Part shown: positions 28,587 through 36,353 of the stretch, piece after piece
Position numbering within the stretch: the first letter of the stretch is position 1
How the letters are laid out: each line of letters opens with the position of its first letter
Assembly: GCF_944390845.1 (NCBI RefSeq)
Contig: NZ_CALXRM010000005.1
Span: forward strand, 1 to 64,000
Reading direction: 5' to 3'
Length of the DNA: 64,000 nucleotides
Origin: an uncultured Brachyspira sp.
GTDB taxonomy: Bacteria; Spirochaetota; Brachyspiria; Brachyspirales; Brachyspiraceae
Made by a program: the position numbers and the translations under genes
Notes under the pieces: generated by a model
Told to the model about the DNA's origin: nothing
The model's database searches: none
Seen by the model: only the letters and a program-made list of their open reading frames with translations

Positions 28587-30149
28587 TTAATTATTTATCT
28601 TCTTATAATGTGCCTTAAAATCCTCATCGAAATAATAAAGCATATTCTCATCTTCCTTATGCGAATCATACCAAACCTGAGCAAAATAAGGATTTTTCTT
28701 AGCAAGCATATCAAAGTTCCATTGATAATCCGGCATACATTCCATACACCAATGACCAGCCTTTATAGCTGTAAATGGTGAAGCCTCAAATGCATGACCT
28801 TCAGCACAAGCCCATTTTAATTTTGTATGCAAATCGCCTTTAGTCATGCTAGTGCTTAAAAGTTTTCCGCCTCTGAACTCTGCAGCTTTTTTAAGATCTT
28901 CTATATCAATCTCACTGTCTTTTTTGCTTTCATCATAACCATGATTAAGAAGTTTAGCATTCTTTATATCAAGTAAAGCTTTATAATCTATATAATTTCC
29001 TTCAAAATCTTTATTTTCAAATAATAAATTAAAATCTTCCCATTTTTTAGGAAGATTATCAAAATTTTCTAAACTTCCGAATGTAGCTATAATCTTACCG
29101 TCCTCCCCGTTTTTTCTCCAATATGTAGGCGAATTAGGGTGAGATAATAGTCTTTGTATAGCAAAGAATGATATTATTCCTGCTGGTACCAATTTACCGA
29201 ATGCATAATACCAATGTGTTTTACCTATTTCATTCCAATAATCTATAACTGATTCTTTTTGATAAGAGAATAATTCTTCAAGTTTGTATCCGTCATAATA
29301 CCAAAGTCCATGGAAATTTCTTGTAGCATTCCAATTAGGCTTCATATATTTTTTTGTAGAACCGCCTATTAATTTAAATCCGTCATTAAATGTATCATAA
29401 CCAACTAATCTATTTTCTGCCTTGCTTCCCAAATTGAAACAGCCTTTCCAGAAATAATCATCTAAATTGCCTTTAATATCTTCTTCAATTATTCTTTTCA
29501 TTAATAAACCGCTGTCCCTTGCAGTTGCCCATTCAAGCGGTGCATTATAGCAAGTATGGAACATTAATCCATCGCTCATATTATCAGTAAGCATTCTATT
29601 ATGAAGCATTGCTGTTTGTCTTATTATAGCCCTGTTTTCTAATGATGAATCAAGTACATATCTTTCGCCTTTTAATTTTGAAAAAGAATATGCATCATAA
29701 GGGCTTATTAATAATGGATCGCCTACTCTGCCCCAAGGGTGTTTTTCATTTCTATTTCCATAAAGTGCAACTGTTGATATATGCACAAGTTTAGGGCGTT
29801 TATTTTTATCCATTGATTCAAGTATATCTACTATATGCTTAACTCCCACAAAATTTGTAAGATGTGCAAGTTTAGGGTACTTATCAGATTTTGGAGGTAT
29901 CACTGCTGCAAGATTAAGTACATAATGACAGTCTTTCAATAATTTTTCGCAATCATCTCTTTCATACAAATATCCTGTTACTATCTCTACTCTATTTCCA
30001 TATTGTCTTTTGAATTTATTAGCGATTTTTTCACTTTCTTTTCTTACAAGAACCTTAACCAATTCTACATCTTGTATTTCCATTAATTGTCTTAATGTTT
30101 CAAGTCCCATATTTCCTGTAGCACCTGTTAAAGCAATTATGTATTTCAT
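28587..30149 (-). CDS. NAD-dependent epimerase/dehydratase (extended SDR) with a zinc-ribbon-like C-terminal region
   Basis: The N-terminal part (about 1-300) is an extended SDR Rossmann fold: GATGNMG at 9-15, NLAAVIPP, HISTVALYG, and a YDAYSFSKLKGE active-site motif with the Tyr and Lys at the expected spacing. The middle is unassigned. A C-terminal region near residues 440-475 contains CAEGHAFEASPF and GHWCMEC, with Cys448, His452, Cys468 and Cys471 resembling a zinc ribbon. At 520 residues it is much longer than simple SDRs (about 310). AGAGGA precedes the ATG. Substrate unknown; sugar-nucleotide or steroid-type substrates are both possible. Confidence 0.8.
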   Translation of the reverse strand: MKYIIALTGATGNMGLETLRQLMEIQDVELVKVLVRKESEKIANKFKRQYGNRVEIVTGYLYERDDCEKLLKDCHYVLNLAAVIPPKSDKYPKLAHLTNFVGVKHIVDILESMDKNKRPKLVHISTVALYGNRNEKHPWGRVGDPLLISPYDAYSFSKLKGERYVLDSSLENRAIIRQTAMLHNRMLTDNMSDGLMFHTCYNAPLEWATARDSGLLMKRIIEEDIKGNLDDYFWKGCFNLGSKAENRLVGYDTFNDGFKLIGGSTKKYMKPNWNATRNFHGLWYYDGYKLEELFSYQKESVIDYWNEIGKTHWYYAFGKLVPAGIISFFAIQRLLSHPNSPTYWRKNGEDGKIIATFGSLENFDNLPKKWEDFNLLFENKDFEGNYIDYKALLDIKNAKLLNHGYDESKKDSEIDIEDLKKAAEFRGGKLLSTSMTKGDLHTKLKWACAEGHAFEASPFTAIKAGHWCMECMPDYQWNFDMLAKKNPYFAQVWYDSHKEDENMLYYFDEDFKAHYKKINN

Positions 30150-30275
30150 TTTCTTATCCTCTTATTATACTTAAATTAAATTTATTTTACATAAATATTT
30201 ATAGACAGTTTTTATTTTATGTAGAATTATATACGAAAAAATATTTTTGTAAATAATGTGTAAGGAGTTTTAAAT

Positions 30276-31100
30276 ATGACATTCCATAAATCAATATTTT
30301 TATTATTAATACTTAGTATTTTTACACAAATAGCATATACTCAAACAAAAAATGAATCTGAAGAATTGTTCAATAAAATAAATGCAGAAAGAACAAAATC
30401 AGGACTCAGCGAATATAAAACAGAAAAGCAATTACAAGATGCAGCCGATCAAAGAGCAAAAGAAATAGCAAATGGAGTAAGAAAATCCACAGCTTTAGAA
30501 GATAATAAAATACAATTTTCTTCATATTCTGAAAGTTCGATAATAGCTGATATAAATGTTGATGAGGCATTTAATCAAATATTAAACAGACAAAGAAATT
30601 TAATTTTAAATAATAAATTTACTCACATGGCAGCAAGTGTTTATGAAAATAACGGTAAAAAATATTGGGTTATGCTTTATGTTGCTTCAAGAAATAATAA
30701 TATCACTAGAGAAGAATTGGATATAAACAAAGAATCTCAAAGAGTTGTAGAATTATGTAATGAAGCTAGAAAACAAAACGGTGTTAATTCACCATTAGTA
30801 CTAGATGCAAAATTAAGTGCAGCGGCACAAAAAAGAGCTGAAGAATTAGTGCAGTTATTTTCACATACAAGACCTAATAAAACAGATTTTTCAACTGTAT
30901 TAAAAGAATATAATATTTCTCATAAAACTGCCGGTGAAAATATAGCTTATGGTCAGGTAGATGCTGATGATGTAATGAAATCTTGGCTTAATTCACCGGG
31001 ACACAGAGCAAATATATTACAAAAGAAATTCGGTAAAATAGGCGTTGGAATATTTAATCATAACAATACTTTATATTGGGTGCAAATATTTACAGACTAA
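30276..31100 (+). CDS. Secreted protein with two CAP/SCP-like domains, the first degenerate
   Basis: A 22-residue signal peptide ends near IAYTQ. The second domain (about 150-274) is a clear CAP/SCP domain: LFSHTRP, TAGENIAYG, SWLNSPGHRANIL and VGIFNHNNTLYWVQIF. The first domain (about 27-140) has the same layout (INAERTKSGLSEY, AADQRAKEIA, KKYWVMLYVAS) but has lost most signature histidines and the GENIA motif. Bacterial CAP proteins are secreted and of uncertain function. AAGGAG precedes the ATG. A long hairpin follows the stop codon. Confidence 0.85.
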   Translation: MTFHKSIFLLLILSIFTQIAYTQTKNESEELFNKINAERTKSGLSEYKTEKQLQDAADQRAKEIANGVRKSTALEDNKIQFSSYSESSIIADINVDEAFNQILNRQRNLILNNKFTHMAASVYENNGKKYWVMLYVASRNNNITREELDINKESQRVVELCNEARKQNGVNSPLVLDAKLSAAAQKRAEELVQLFSHTRPNKTDFSTVLKEYNISHKTAGENIAYGQVDADDVMKSWLNSPGHRANILQKKFGKIGVGIFNHNNTLYWVQIFTD

Positions 31101-31108
31101 TAATTGAT

Positions 31109-31163
31109 AAGCTGCAGTATTAATTTTATAACTAATTATTTTTTATAACTAATACTGCAGCTT
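31109..31163 (+). terminator. Hairpin after the CAP-domain gene
   Basis: A 14-base-pair perfect stem (AAGCTGCAGTATTA / TAATACTGCAGCTT) with a 27-base loop starts 9 bases after the stop codon at 31100. No clear U-tract follows, so it may stabilise the 3' end rather than act as a simple terminator. It could serve both strands. Confidence 0.6.
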
Positions 31164-31175
31164 AAATCTCATCTC

Positions 31176-31427
31176 TTAATATTTACTAAATAAAAACTTA
31201 CAAATATAAACAATAGGTCTTACAAAAATATAATTAATAAAAACAAAAACATAATCCGCTATAAACACATAAAAAATATCAACGATAATAAAACATACAG
31301 AATACATGAAAACAAAAAAGCATATTAATAGCATAACAATAATATCAGTTAATAAATCTGTAATAAAATCTAATAATAACAAAAAACCTTTTTTAATAGT
31401 AGATAATATAAGAATTATTAAAGACAT
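31176..31427 (-). CDS. Small hydrophobic protein, probable membrane protein
   Basis: An 83-residue reading frame made almost wholly of hydrophobic residues, with two to three potential membrane helices (for example IIVMLLICFFVFMYSVCFII). No family recognised. A GGGGG run lies about 12 bases upstream of the ATG, rather far for a ribosome binding site. AT-rich DNA easily gives hydrophobic spurious ORFs, so it may not be real. It sits between the CAP-gene hairpin and the arginase-family gene. Confidence 0.4.
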   Translation of the reverse strand: MSLIILILSTIKKGFLLLLDFITDLLTDIIVMLLICFFVFMYSVCFIIVDIFYVFIADYVFVFINYIFVRPIVYICKFLFSKY

Positions 31428-31523
31428 ATAGGCAATAATCCCCCATTATAAAATTATAATAAAATAAATATAAAACTTTATAATGACAGAAATTGTCGTT
31501 ATTATTGTATATTTATAAAAAAA

Positions 31524-32393
31524 TTATCTTTTTATAAGAGGCAAACTATTTATTAAATTTTTTATCATTATTTCTATTCTAGGTAAATGCTCAGCTATAG
31601 TTAAACCTACTAATTCTTTCTTCTCTGAAATAAAATTTATTGCTTTAATAACTTCATCTATTTTCATTCCATTTGGAGAAACACCAACAGCAGCGATTAT
31701 TTCAGCAGGATCAAGTACATCTAAATCCAAATGAATTGCCACTTTAGAAGCATTGCAATTATTAAGCCATTCCAATATCTTATCACAAGAAATTTCATTA
31801 GGAGATAAATGCTTTATATTATATTCTTTTTGACGTAATTTTATTTCTTCCCTCTCCCAATCTCTAAGACCTAATAATAACACTTTTGAAGTATCTATTT
31901 TACTAGGCAAATTAGAAATAATATACTCATCTCCATATCCCATACAAGCAGCTAAAGCCATAGCATGATATCCAGCATAAGTATTATCTGAAGGCAAAGT
32001 AATATCAGGGTGAGCATCTATCCAAATAACAGCAACATCATTATCATATTTCTTATTTAAAAATGTAAATGGCACAACACTTACAGAACATTCACCGCCG
32101 AATACAATTATCTTATCAGGATTATTTTTATTTAAAATATCTAAACAGTCATTAGTCTGCTTAACAATGAAATCATAATCTATTATTCCATTCTTTATTT
32201 TTCTATCTCTTATATCCAAAGAAACAGGCACTTCTTCTATTTTATGATCCTCATTTTCTTGAGCAAGCATATTTAAAAGTTTAGCACCTAAATAATAACC
32301 TCTTGAAGAATCCTCATAAGAAAGTTCTGGTATCCATCTGTCAATAATTCCTCCCTGCCATTGAGGATAAATTAAACGCATAGTTTTAGACAT
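31524..32393 (-). CDS. Arginase/agmatinase-family (ureohydrolase) protein
   Basis: Ureohydrolases cleave guanidino compounds such as arginine or agmatine using two Mn2+ ions. This 289-residue protein has IDAHPD at 125-130 and HLDLDVLDP at 221-229, supplying Asp126, His128, Asp130, Asp223 and Asp225 as likely metal ligands. The first motif, usually GGDHS or GGEHS, reads GGECS at 99-103, so one metal-binding His is a Cys. The substrate cannot be read from the sequence. TTAGGAG precedes the ATG. It is a monocistronic-looking gene. Confidence 0.82.
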   Translation of the reverse strand: MSKTMRLIYPQWQGGIIDRWIPELSYEDSSRGYYLGAKLLNMLAQENEDHKIEEVPVSLDIRDRKIKNGIIDYDFIVKQTNDCLDILNKNNPDKIIVFGGECSVSVVPFTFLNKKYDNDVAVIWIDAHPDITLPSDNTYAGYHAMALAACMGYGDEYIISNLPSKIDTSKVLLLGLRDWEREEIKLRQKEYNIKHLSPNEISCDKILEWLNNCNASKVAIHLDLDVLDPAEIIAAVGVSPNGMKIDEVIKAINFISEKKELVGLTIAEHLPRIEIMIKNLINSLPLIKR

Positions 32394-32610
32394 ATTATAA
32401 ACTCCTAATATAAATTATAAAAAATATACTAAGAATTTAAAAGTTTGTCAAAATCAGTTTTTTATTTTTATAAGCATATACAATCATAAATACATACAAA
32501 AAATAATTTTTTAATAAAAATATATTTTTTTCATAAAAAACACAGGCTTAAAATGATAAAAAAATTTGTTTAACTACATGCATATAAAAATTAATATAAC
32601 GGAGTTTTAT

Positions 32611-34134
32611 ATGCATACTACTATATATTCAGAAGCTCTTTACGGTATAGAAGGAATACCTATTATAATAGAAGTAAATATATCAGAAGGTTTGCCTAAA
32701 TTCGATGTTGTAGGATTACCAGATCAGGCAGTAAATGAAGCAAAAGAAAGAGTAATTGCCGCCATAAATAATAGCGACAGATTTTTCCCTCCAAAAAGAA
32801 TAACTATAAATTTAGCACCGGCAGATTTAAAGAAAACAGGAAGTATGTATGATTTGCCTTTCGCTTTGGGTATACTTTCATCAAGTGCACAAGTATTTTT
32901 TTCTGACTTTATGGATAAAACTATTATACTTGGTGAATTGGCATTGGACGGAAGTGTAAGAGAGGTTAAAGGAATATTTTCAATGCTTTTGAATGCTAAA
33001 GAATTGGGTATAAAAAATGCTGTAATACCATTCAATAATATGGAAGAAGCTAATATTATTGACGGACTTAATCTATACCCAGTAAAAACTTTAAAAGAAG
33101 CAATTGATGCTGTTGAAGGCAAAAAATCTCCTATTATATCAGAAGGCAAATTTAATTTTAATGCTGAAGAAGATGAAACAATAGACTTTTCAGATGTTAA
33201 AGGTCAGGAATATGCAAAACGTGCGGCAATGATAGCAGCAGCAGGCGGACATAATTTTATAATGATAGGTTCACCCGGATGCGGAAAAACTTTAATAGCA
33301 AAAAGAATACCTACAATACTTCCTCCGCTAACTTTTGAAGAAGCTTTGGAAGTTACAAAAATTTATTCTTCTTATGGTCTATTATCAAAAAATATGCCTA
33401 TAGTAAAAAAACGCCCTTTTAGAATACCTCATCATACTTCTTCTTATGTAAGTTTAGTAGGAGGCGGAAGAAATATAAAAGCTGGTGAAATAACATTAGC
33501 ACATAATGGAGTTTTATTTCTTGATGAATTTGTAGAGTTTCAAAGTTCAGCACTTCAGACTTTAAGAGAACCAATGGAAGAAAAAACTATAACTATAAGC
33601 AGAGCAAATGGAAGTATTTCTTTTCCTGCTAACTTTACTTTGATTGCTGCTATGAATCCTTGTCCTTGCGGATACTATGGAGATGAAAAACATACCTGCA
33701 GATGTTCTGATATAGCTAGAAAAAAATACATTGCTAAACTTTCAGGCCCAATACTTGACAGAATAGATATTTCAATAGAAGTTCGTGCCGTTGAATACAA
33801 TAAAATGATTTCAAAATCTGATGGAGAAAGTTCTGCTTCTATGCGTAAAATAGTTACTGAGGCAAGAAAAAGACAGGAAAAAAGATTCAAAGAAAACGGA
33901 CTTAAAATATTTTCAAACTCATCAATGGGTATAAAAGATACTGAAAAGTTTTGCATATTAGATGATAAAGCTAAAAGCCTACTTAATATGGCTATGGAAA
34001 AATTTTCAATGAGTGCAAGAAGCTATAATAAAATATTGAAAGTATCAAGAACTATAGCTGATTTGGAAGATAAAGATATTATAGAAGTAAATCATGTTAC
34101 AGAGGCATTGCAGTATAGATTTAATTTGAATTAA
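32611..34134 (+). CDS. comM: YifB/ComM family Mg-chelatase-like AAA+ ATPase
   Basis: 507 residues in the classic ComM layout: an N-terminal Lon-protease-like S5 fold domain (about 1-180, with NLAPADLKKTGSMYDLPFALG), an AAA+ domain with Walker A IGSPGCGKTL at about 220 and Walker B LFLDEF, and a C-terminal Mg-chelatase-type domain (SARSYNKILKVSRTIADLE). In Haemophilus ComM is a helicase that promotes branch migration in natural transformation, but the family is far wider than competent bacteria. The start at 32611 has CGGAG upstream; the frame is open 15 codons earlier. Confidence 0.9.
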   Translation: MHTTIYSEALYGIEGIPIIIEVNISEGLPKFDVVGLPDQAVNEAKERVIAAINNSDRFFPPKRITINLAPADLKKTGSMYDLPFALGILSSSAQVFFSDFMDKTIILGELALDGSVREVKGIFSMLLNAKELGIKNAVIPFNNMEEANIIDGLNLYPVKTLKEAIDAVEGKKSPIISEGKFNFNAEEDETIDFSDVKGQEYAKRAAMIAAAGGHNFIMIGSPGCGKTLIAKRIPTILPPLTFEEALEVTKIYSSYGLLSKNMPIVKKRPFRIPHHTSSYVSLVGGGRNIKAGEITLAHNGVLFLDEFVEFQSSALQTLREPMEEKTITISRANGSISFPANFTLIAAMNPCPCGYYGDEKHTCRCSDIARKKYIAKLSGPILDRIDISIEVRAVEYNKMISKSDGESSASMRKIVTEARKRQEKRFKENGLKIFSNSSMGIKDTEKFCILDDKAKSLLNMAMEKFSMSARSYNKILKVSRTIADLEDKDIIEVNHVTEALQYRFNLN

Positions 34135-34165
34135 CAAATATCATTAATTAAAAATACGTCTAAAT

Positions 34166-34196
34166 AAAAAGGCCCCATATAATATTATATGAGGCC
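34166..34196 (-). terminator. Intrinsic terminator between comM and the 34217 lipoprotein gene
   Basis: GGCCcCATATAA pairs with TTATATGaGGCC around a short loop. On the minus strand the stem is followed by TTTTTATTT, so it ends the lipoprotein transcript. On the plus strand no T-tract follows. Confidence 0.8.
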
Positions 34197-34216
34197 TCAA
34201 ATAAAATTAACAAAAA

Positions 34217-35239
34217 TTAATATTGTGTCTTTTTCAATCCAGATTCATTGATATATTTAGAAAAAGTTGTTTTATTTATTGTTATATCAGAACCATATTT
34301 TTTCATTTCAAATAAATCATCATGACTAGATAAAATAAGATTTATTGATTTGAATTCTTCTTCGCTTTCTTCTGCTGCATTTTCTATTGAACCTTTATAA
34401 GGGAATGAAGTAATATCATAATATACACTAGGATCTAAAAAACTGCTTCCTGTTTTTCTAGTTATACCATAAGCATTGATATGATATGTTTCATCTCCTT
34501 GACTAAATATACTTGAATCAGGTGCAACTATTGTTAAATGACCCTGAGAATCTACATTCATATTACAATATTTACTTGTGTTTTTATACCAATCACTGCT
34601 AAATGTAGCGGAATCTAATCTATCGCTAGTTGGTTGATTCTTCAAAATAGCAGCATATTTTACAGCTTCTCCTGCACTATTATACTGTATAGCATAACCT
34701 GTGTTATTATCTTTAAAATATAATAATACAGTTGTTGAAGAATTTTCTAATTTATAGAATGTATAACCAGAACCATATTCATCATATTTACTAACATCTA
34801 TTACATCAACTGAATTATTAAATTTATTATCAAATAAAGGTACAACATCTATGCTAAAAGTTGCATATTCTGCACTATATGTTGTATTATCATAATAAAT
34901 ATTCCATTTACCATAATATGCTGAATCTATACCATATTTAATTTGATCTTCGCCAGGATTACTGCCGCCGTCTCCGTCTGGATTACTACCACCGTCTCCG
35001 TCTGGATTACTACCACCGTCTCCGTCTGGATTACTACCACCGTCTCCGTCTGGATTACTACCGCCGTCTCCGCCAGGATTACTACCGCCGTCTCCGCCTG
35101 GATTACTGCCGTCTGGCTGTTCTGTATTGCCACCATTACCGCCATTTCCGCCAGGATTAGTTGGATTATTGTTACTGCAGCTTACAGCAAATAATGATAA
35201 TGAAGCAATCAATAACAATACTTTAAATAATTTAGTCAT
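34217..35239 (-). CDS. Lipoprotein with a tandem Gly-rich repeat linker
   Basis: The signal peptide ends in a lipobox LFAVSC (Cys21), then NNNPTNPGGNGGNGGNTEQ. Next come about seven copies of an 8-residue unit (GSNPDGDG or GSNPGGDG), encoded by 24-base DNA repeats. The remaining 240 residues are unrecognised, with beta-rich composition and many Tyr, Asp and Ser. It is likely an outer surface or periplasmic lipoprotein with the repeat as a flexible stalk. The gene downstream on the same strand starts from the same signal and linker sequence, so the two are paralogues in their N-termini. 340 residues. Confidence 0.7.
   Translation of the reverse strand: MTKLFKVLLLIASLSLFAVSCSNNNPTNPGGNGGNGGNTEQPDGSNPGGDGGSNPGGDGGSNPDGDGGSNPDGDGGSNPDGDGGSNPDGDGGSNPGEDQIKYGIDSAYYGKWNIYYDNTTYSAEYATFSIDVVPLFDNKFNNSVDVIDVSKYDEYGSGYTFYKLENSSTTVLLYFKDNNTGYAIQYNSAGEAVKYAAILKNQPTSDRLDSATFSSDWYKNTSKYCNMNVDSQGHLTIVAPDSSIFSQGDETYHINAYGITRKTGSSFLDPSVYYDITSFPYKGSIENAAEESEEEFKSINLILSSHDDLFEMKKYGSDITINKTTFSKYINESGLKKTQY
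34956..35099 (-). repeat. Six 24-base tandem repeats in a lipoprotein gene
   Basis: Six complete units of 24 bases plus a partial one. Three consecutive units (34980-35051) appear identical and the rest differ by one to three bases. As 24 is a multiple of three, copy-number change would lengthen or shorten the linker without breaking the frame. Confidence 0.9.
35113..35191 (-). repeat. 79-base identical segment shared with the neighbouring lipoprotein gene, copy 1
   Basis: Encodes the lipobox-proximal region and NPTNPGGNGGNGGNTEQP linker. By eye it is identical to 35613-35691, exactly 500 bases away. Confidence 0.85.
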
Positions 35240-35259
35240 AATTTTACTCCTTATAAATT

Positions 35260-35742
35260 TTAAAATCTTTTATATGTTCCTGTAAAATCTTCTACTATAA
35301 CTTTAACATTATTATCATCTATAAATTCTATTGATATTGAAACTAAAGTTGTTTGTTCAGAGTATTTTACTTCAACACTATTAAAAAAGAATTTAGTTTC
35401 TGTACTATTAGGATCTCCTAAAGTAATAGGATTTACAATATTCCAAGTATGACCTCCGCGTTCAAAATGTAAAGTACTTACAACACCATCTCCATTAAAG
35501 AATATACCAGGTCCTCCAAAATATGTACCACTTCTATCTTTTAATGTAAGTTTAGTATTACCTTGATCTCCACCATCACCAGTATTACCGCCGTCACCAC
35601 CATCGCCGCCGCCTGGCTGTTCTGTATTGCCACCATTACCGCCATTTCCGCCAGGATTAGTTGGATTATTGTTACTGCAGCTTACAGCAAACAATGATAA
35701 AGACATAATGAGTATAAATAGTTTAAAAATTTTGTTGTTCAT
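35260..35742 (-). CDS. Lipoprotein paralogue with a Gly-rich linker
   Basis: About 160 residues. The ATG at 35742 (MNNKIFKLFILIMSLSLFAV) follows GGAG and is preferred to an alternative 14 codons upstream. A lipobox ends LFAVSC. The linker (NPTNPGGNGGNGGNTEQPGGGDGGDGGN) matches that of the next gene at DNA level. The C-terminal 100 residues (about 60-160) are unrecognised and differ from the paralogue, so the two genes share a secretion and stalk module fused to different heads. It lies upstream of the 34217 gene with a 20-base gap, probably one operon. Confidence 0.7.
   Translation of the reverse strand: MNNKIFKLFILIMSLSLFAVSCSNNNPTNPGGNGGNGGNTEQPGGGDGGDGGNTGDGGDQGNTKLTLKDRSGTYFGGPGIFFNGDGVVSTLHFERGGHTWNIVNPITLGDPNSTETKFFFNSVEVKYSEQTTLVSISIEFIDDNNVKVIVEDFTGTYKRF
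35613..35691 (-). repeat. 79-base identical segment shared between lipoprotein genes, copy 2
   Basis: Partner of 35113-35191. Perfect identity suggests recent duplication or gene conversion, or that the segment acts as a recombination site for swapping C-terminal heads. Confidence 0.85.
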
Positions 35743-35986
35743 AATAGAACGCTCCTTAAATAAAAAATTTATAATATATCCCATAGCACATTTAATTTTT
35801 TTGGCTTTATGAGATAAAAAGCTAGATTGATTGTTTTGAACTACATTTCGAACATTGCTATATACAGCAATAGGATTTGAATATATATTATTTTGAATAT
35901 TTATAATTATATTATTTTTGAATAAAGATAGAGAATGAAATGTAAAAAATAGATTGCAGATAAAAAGATTATATAGATATACTATC

Positions 35987-36043
35987 TGCGATGCGATGCG
36001 ATGCGATGCGATGCGATGCGATGCGATGCGATGCGATGCGATG
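35987..36043. repeat. Pentanucleotide microsatellite, (TGCGA)11 plus TG
   Basis: Eleven perfect copies of TGCGA followed by TG, 57 bases, in noncoding DNA. It lies about 245 bases upstream of the lipoprotein start at 35742 and 310 upstream of flgE. Perfect long pentanucleotide tracts are prone to slipped-strand copy-number change. Confidence 0.95.
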
Positions 36044-36286
36044 ATCTCTAATTAACTTAAACAATTTTTACACCCTTATATGATTTTATAAAAAGTTTAC
36101 AACATACCATAAAAAAGTCAACATAGTTTATAAAACTTTTACTAAAAGTTAAAGAAATTATATATTTATTTACCATTTATATAACTGCTATATAAATGGT
36201 AAAAATAAATTAATATTATATACAAATAGCTAATTTAGCTTAAACAATCCAAGTTTACATAATTTCTAAATCCTTAAAAAAAACAT

Positions 36287-36312
36287 TAAACAAATTTCAA
36301 TTATACCGAAAA
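36287..36312 (+). promoter_or_regulatory. Candidate sigma28 (FliA)-type promoter of flgE
   Basis: TAAA at 36287-36290 and ACCGAAAA at 36305-36312 are separated by 14 bases. The family consensus is TAAA-N15-GCCGATAA, so the match is close but not exact. It lies about 40 bases upstream of the flgE start. A housekeeping promoter is not excluded. Confidence 0.4.
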
Positions 36313-36353
36313 TCTTCTATAAGAAATATTAATTTTTTGGAGGAATACGCCTT

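Larger units (their letters stand above)
35785..36353. other. Divergent intergenic region between lipoprotein genes and flgE
   Basis: About 570 bases with no gene. It holds an 11-copy pentanucleotide repeat (35987-36043) and a sigma28-like promoter before flgE. The remainder is AT-rich with no feature I can support. Confidence 0.7.

Noticed and set aside
34157-34164. CGTCTAAA near the comM end, resembling the ECF -10 element
   Set aside because: No GGAAC-like -35 lies 16 bases upstream, and it sits between the gene end and a terminator.
34943-35194. Open frames on both strands through the Gly-rich lipoprotein repeats
   Set aside because: They follow the 24-base periodicity of the repeats and have no ribosome binding site; they are shadows of the lipoprotein gene.
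35987-36043. Pentanucleotide repeat as a coding phase-variation tract
   Set aside because: No gene reads through it in any frame with a plausible start; it is noncoding.
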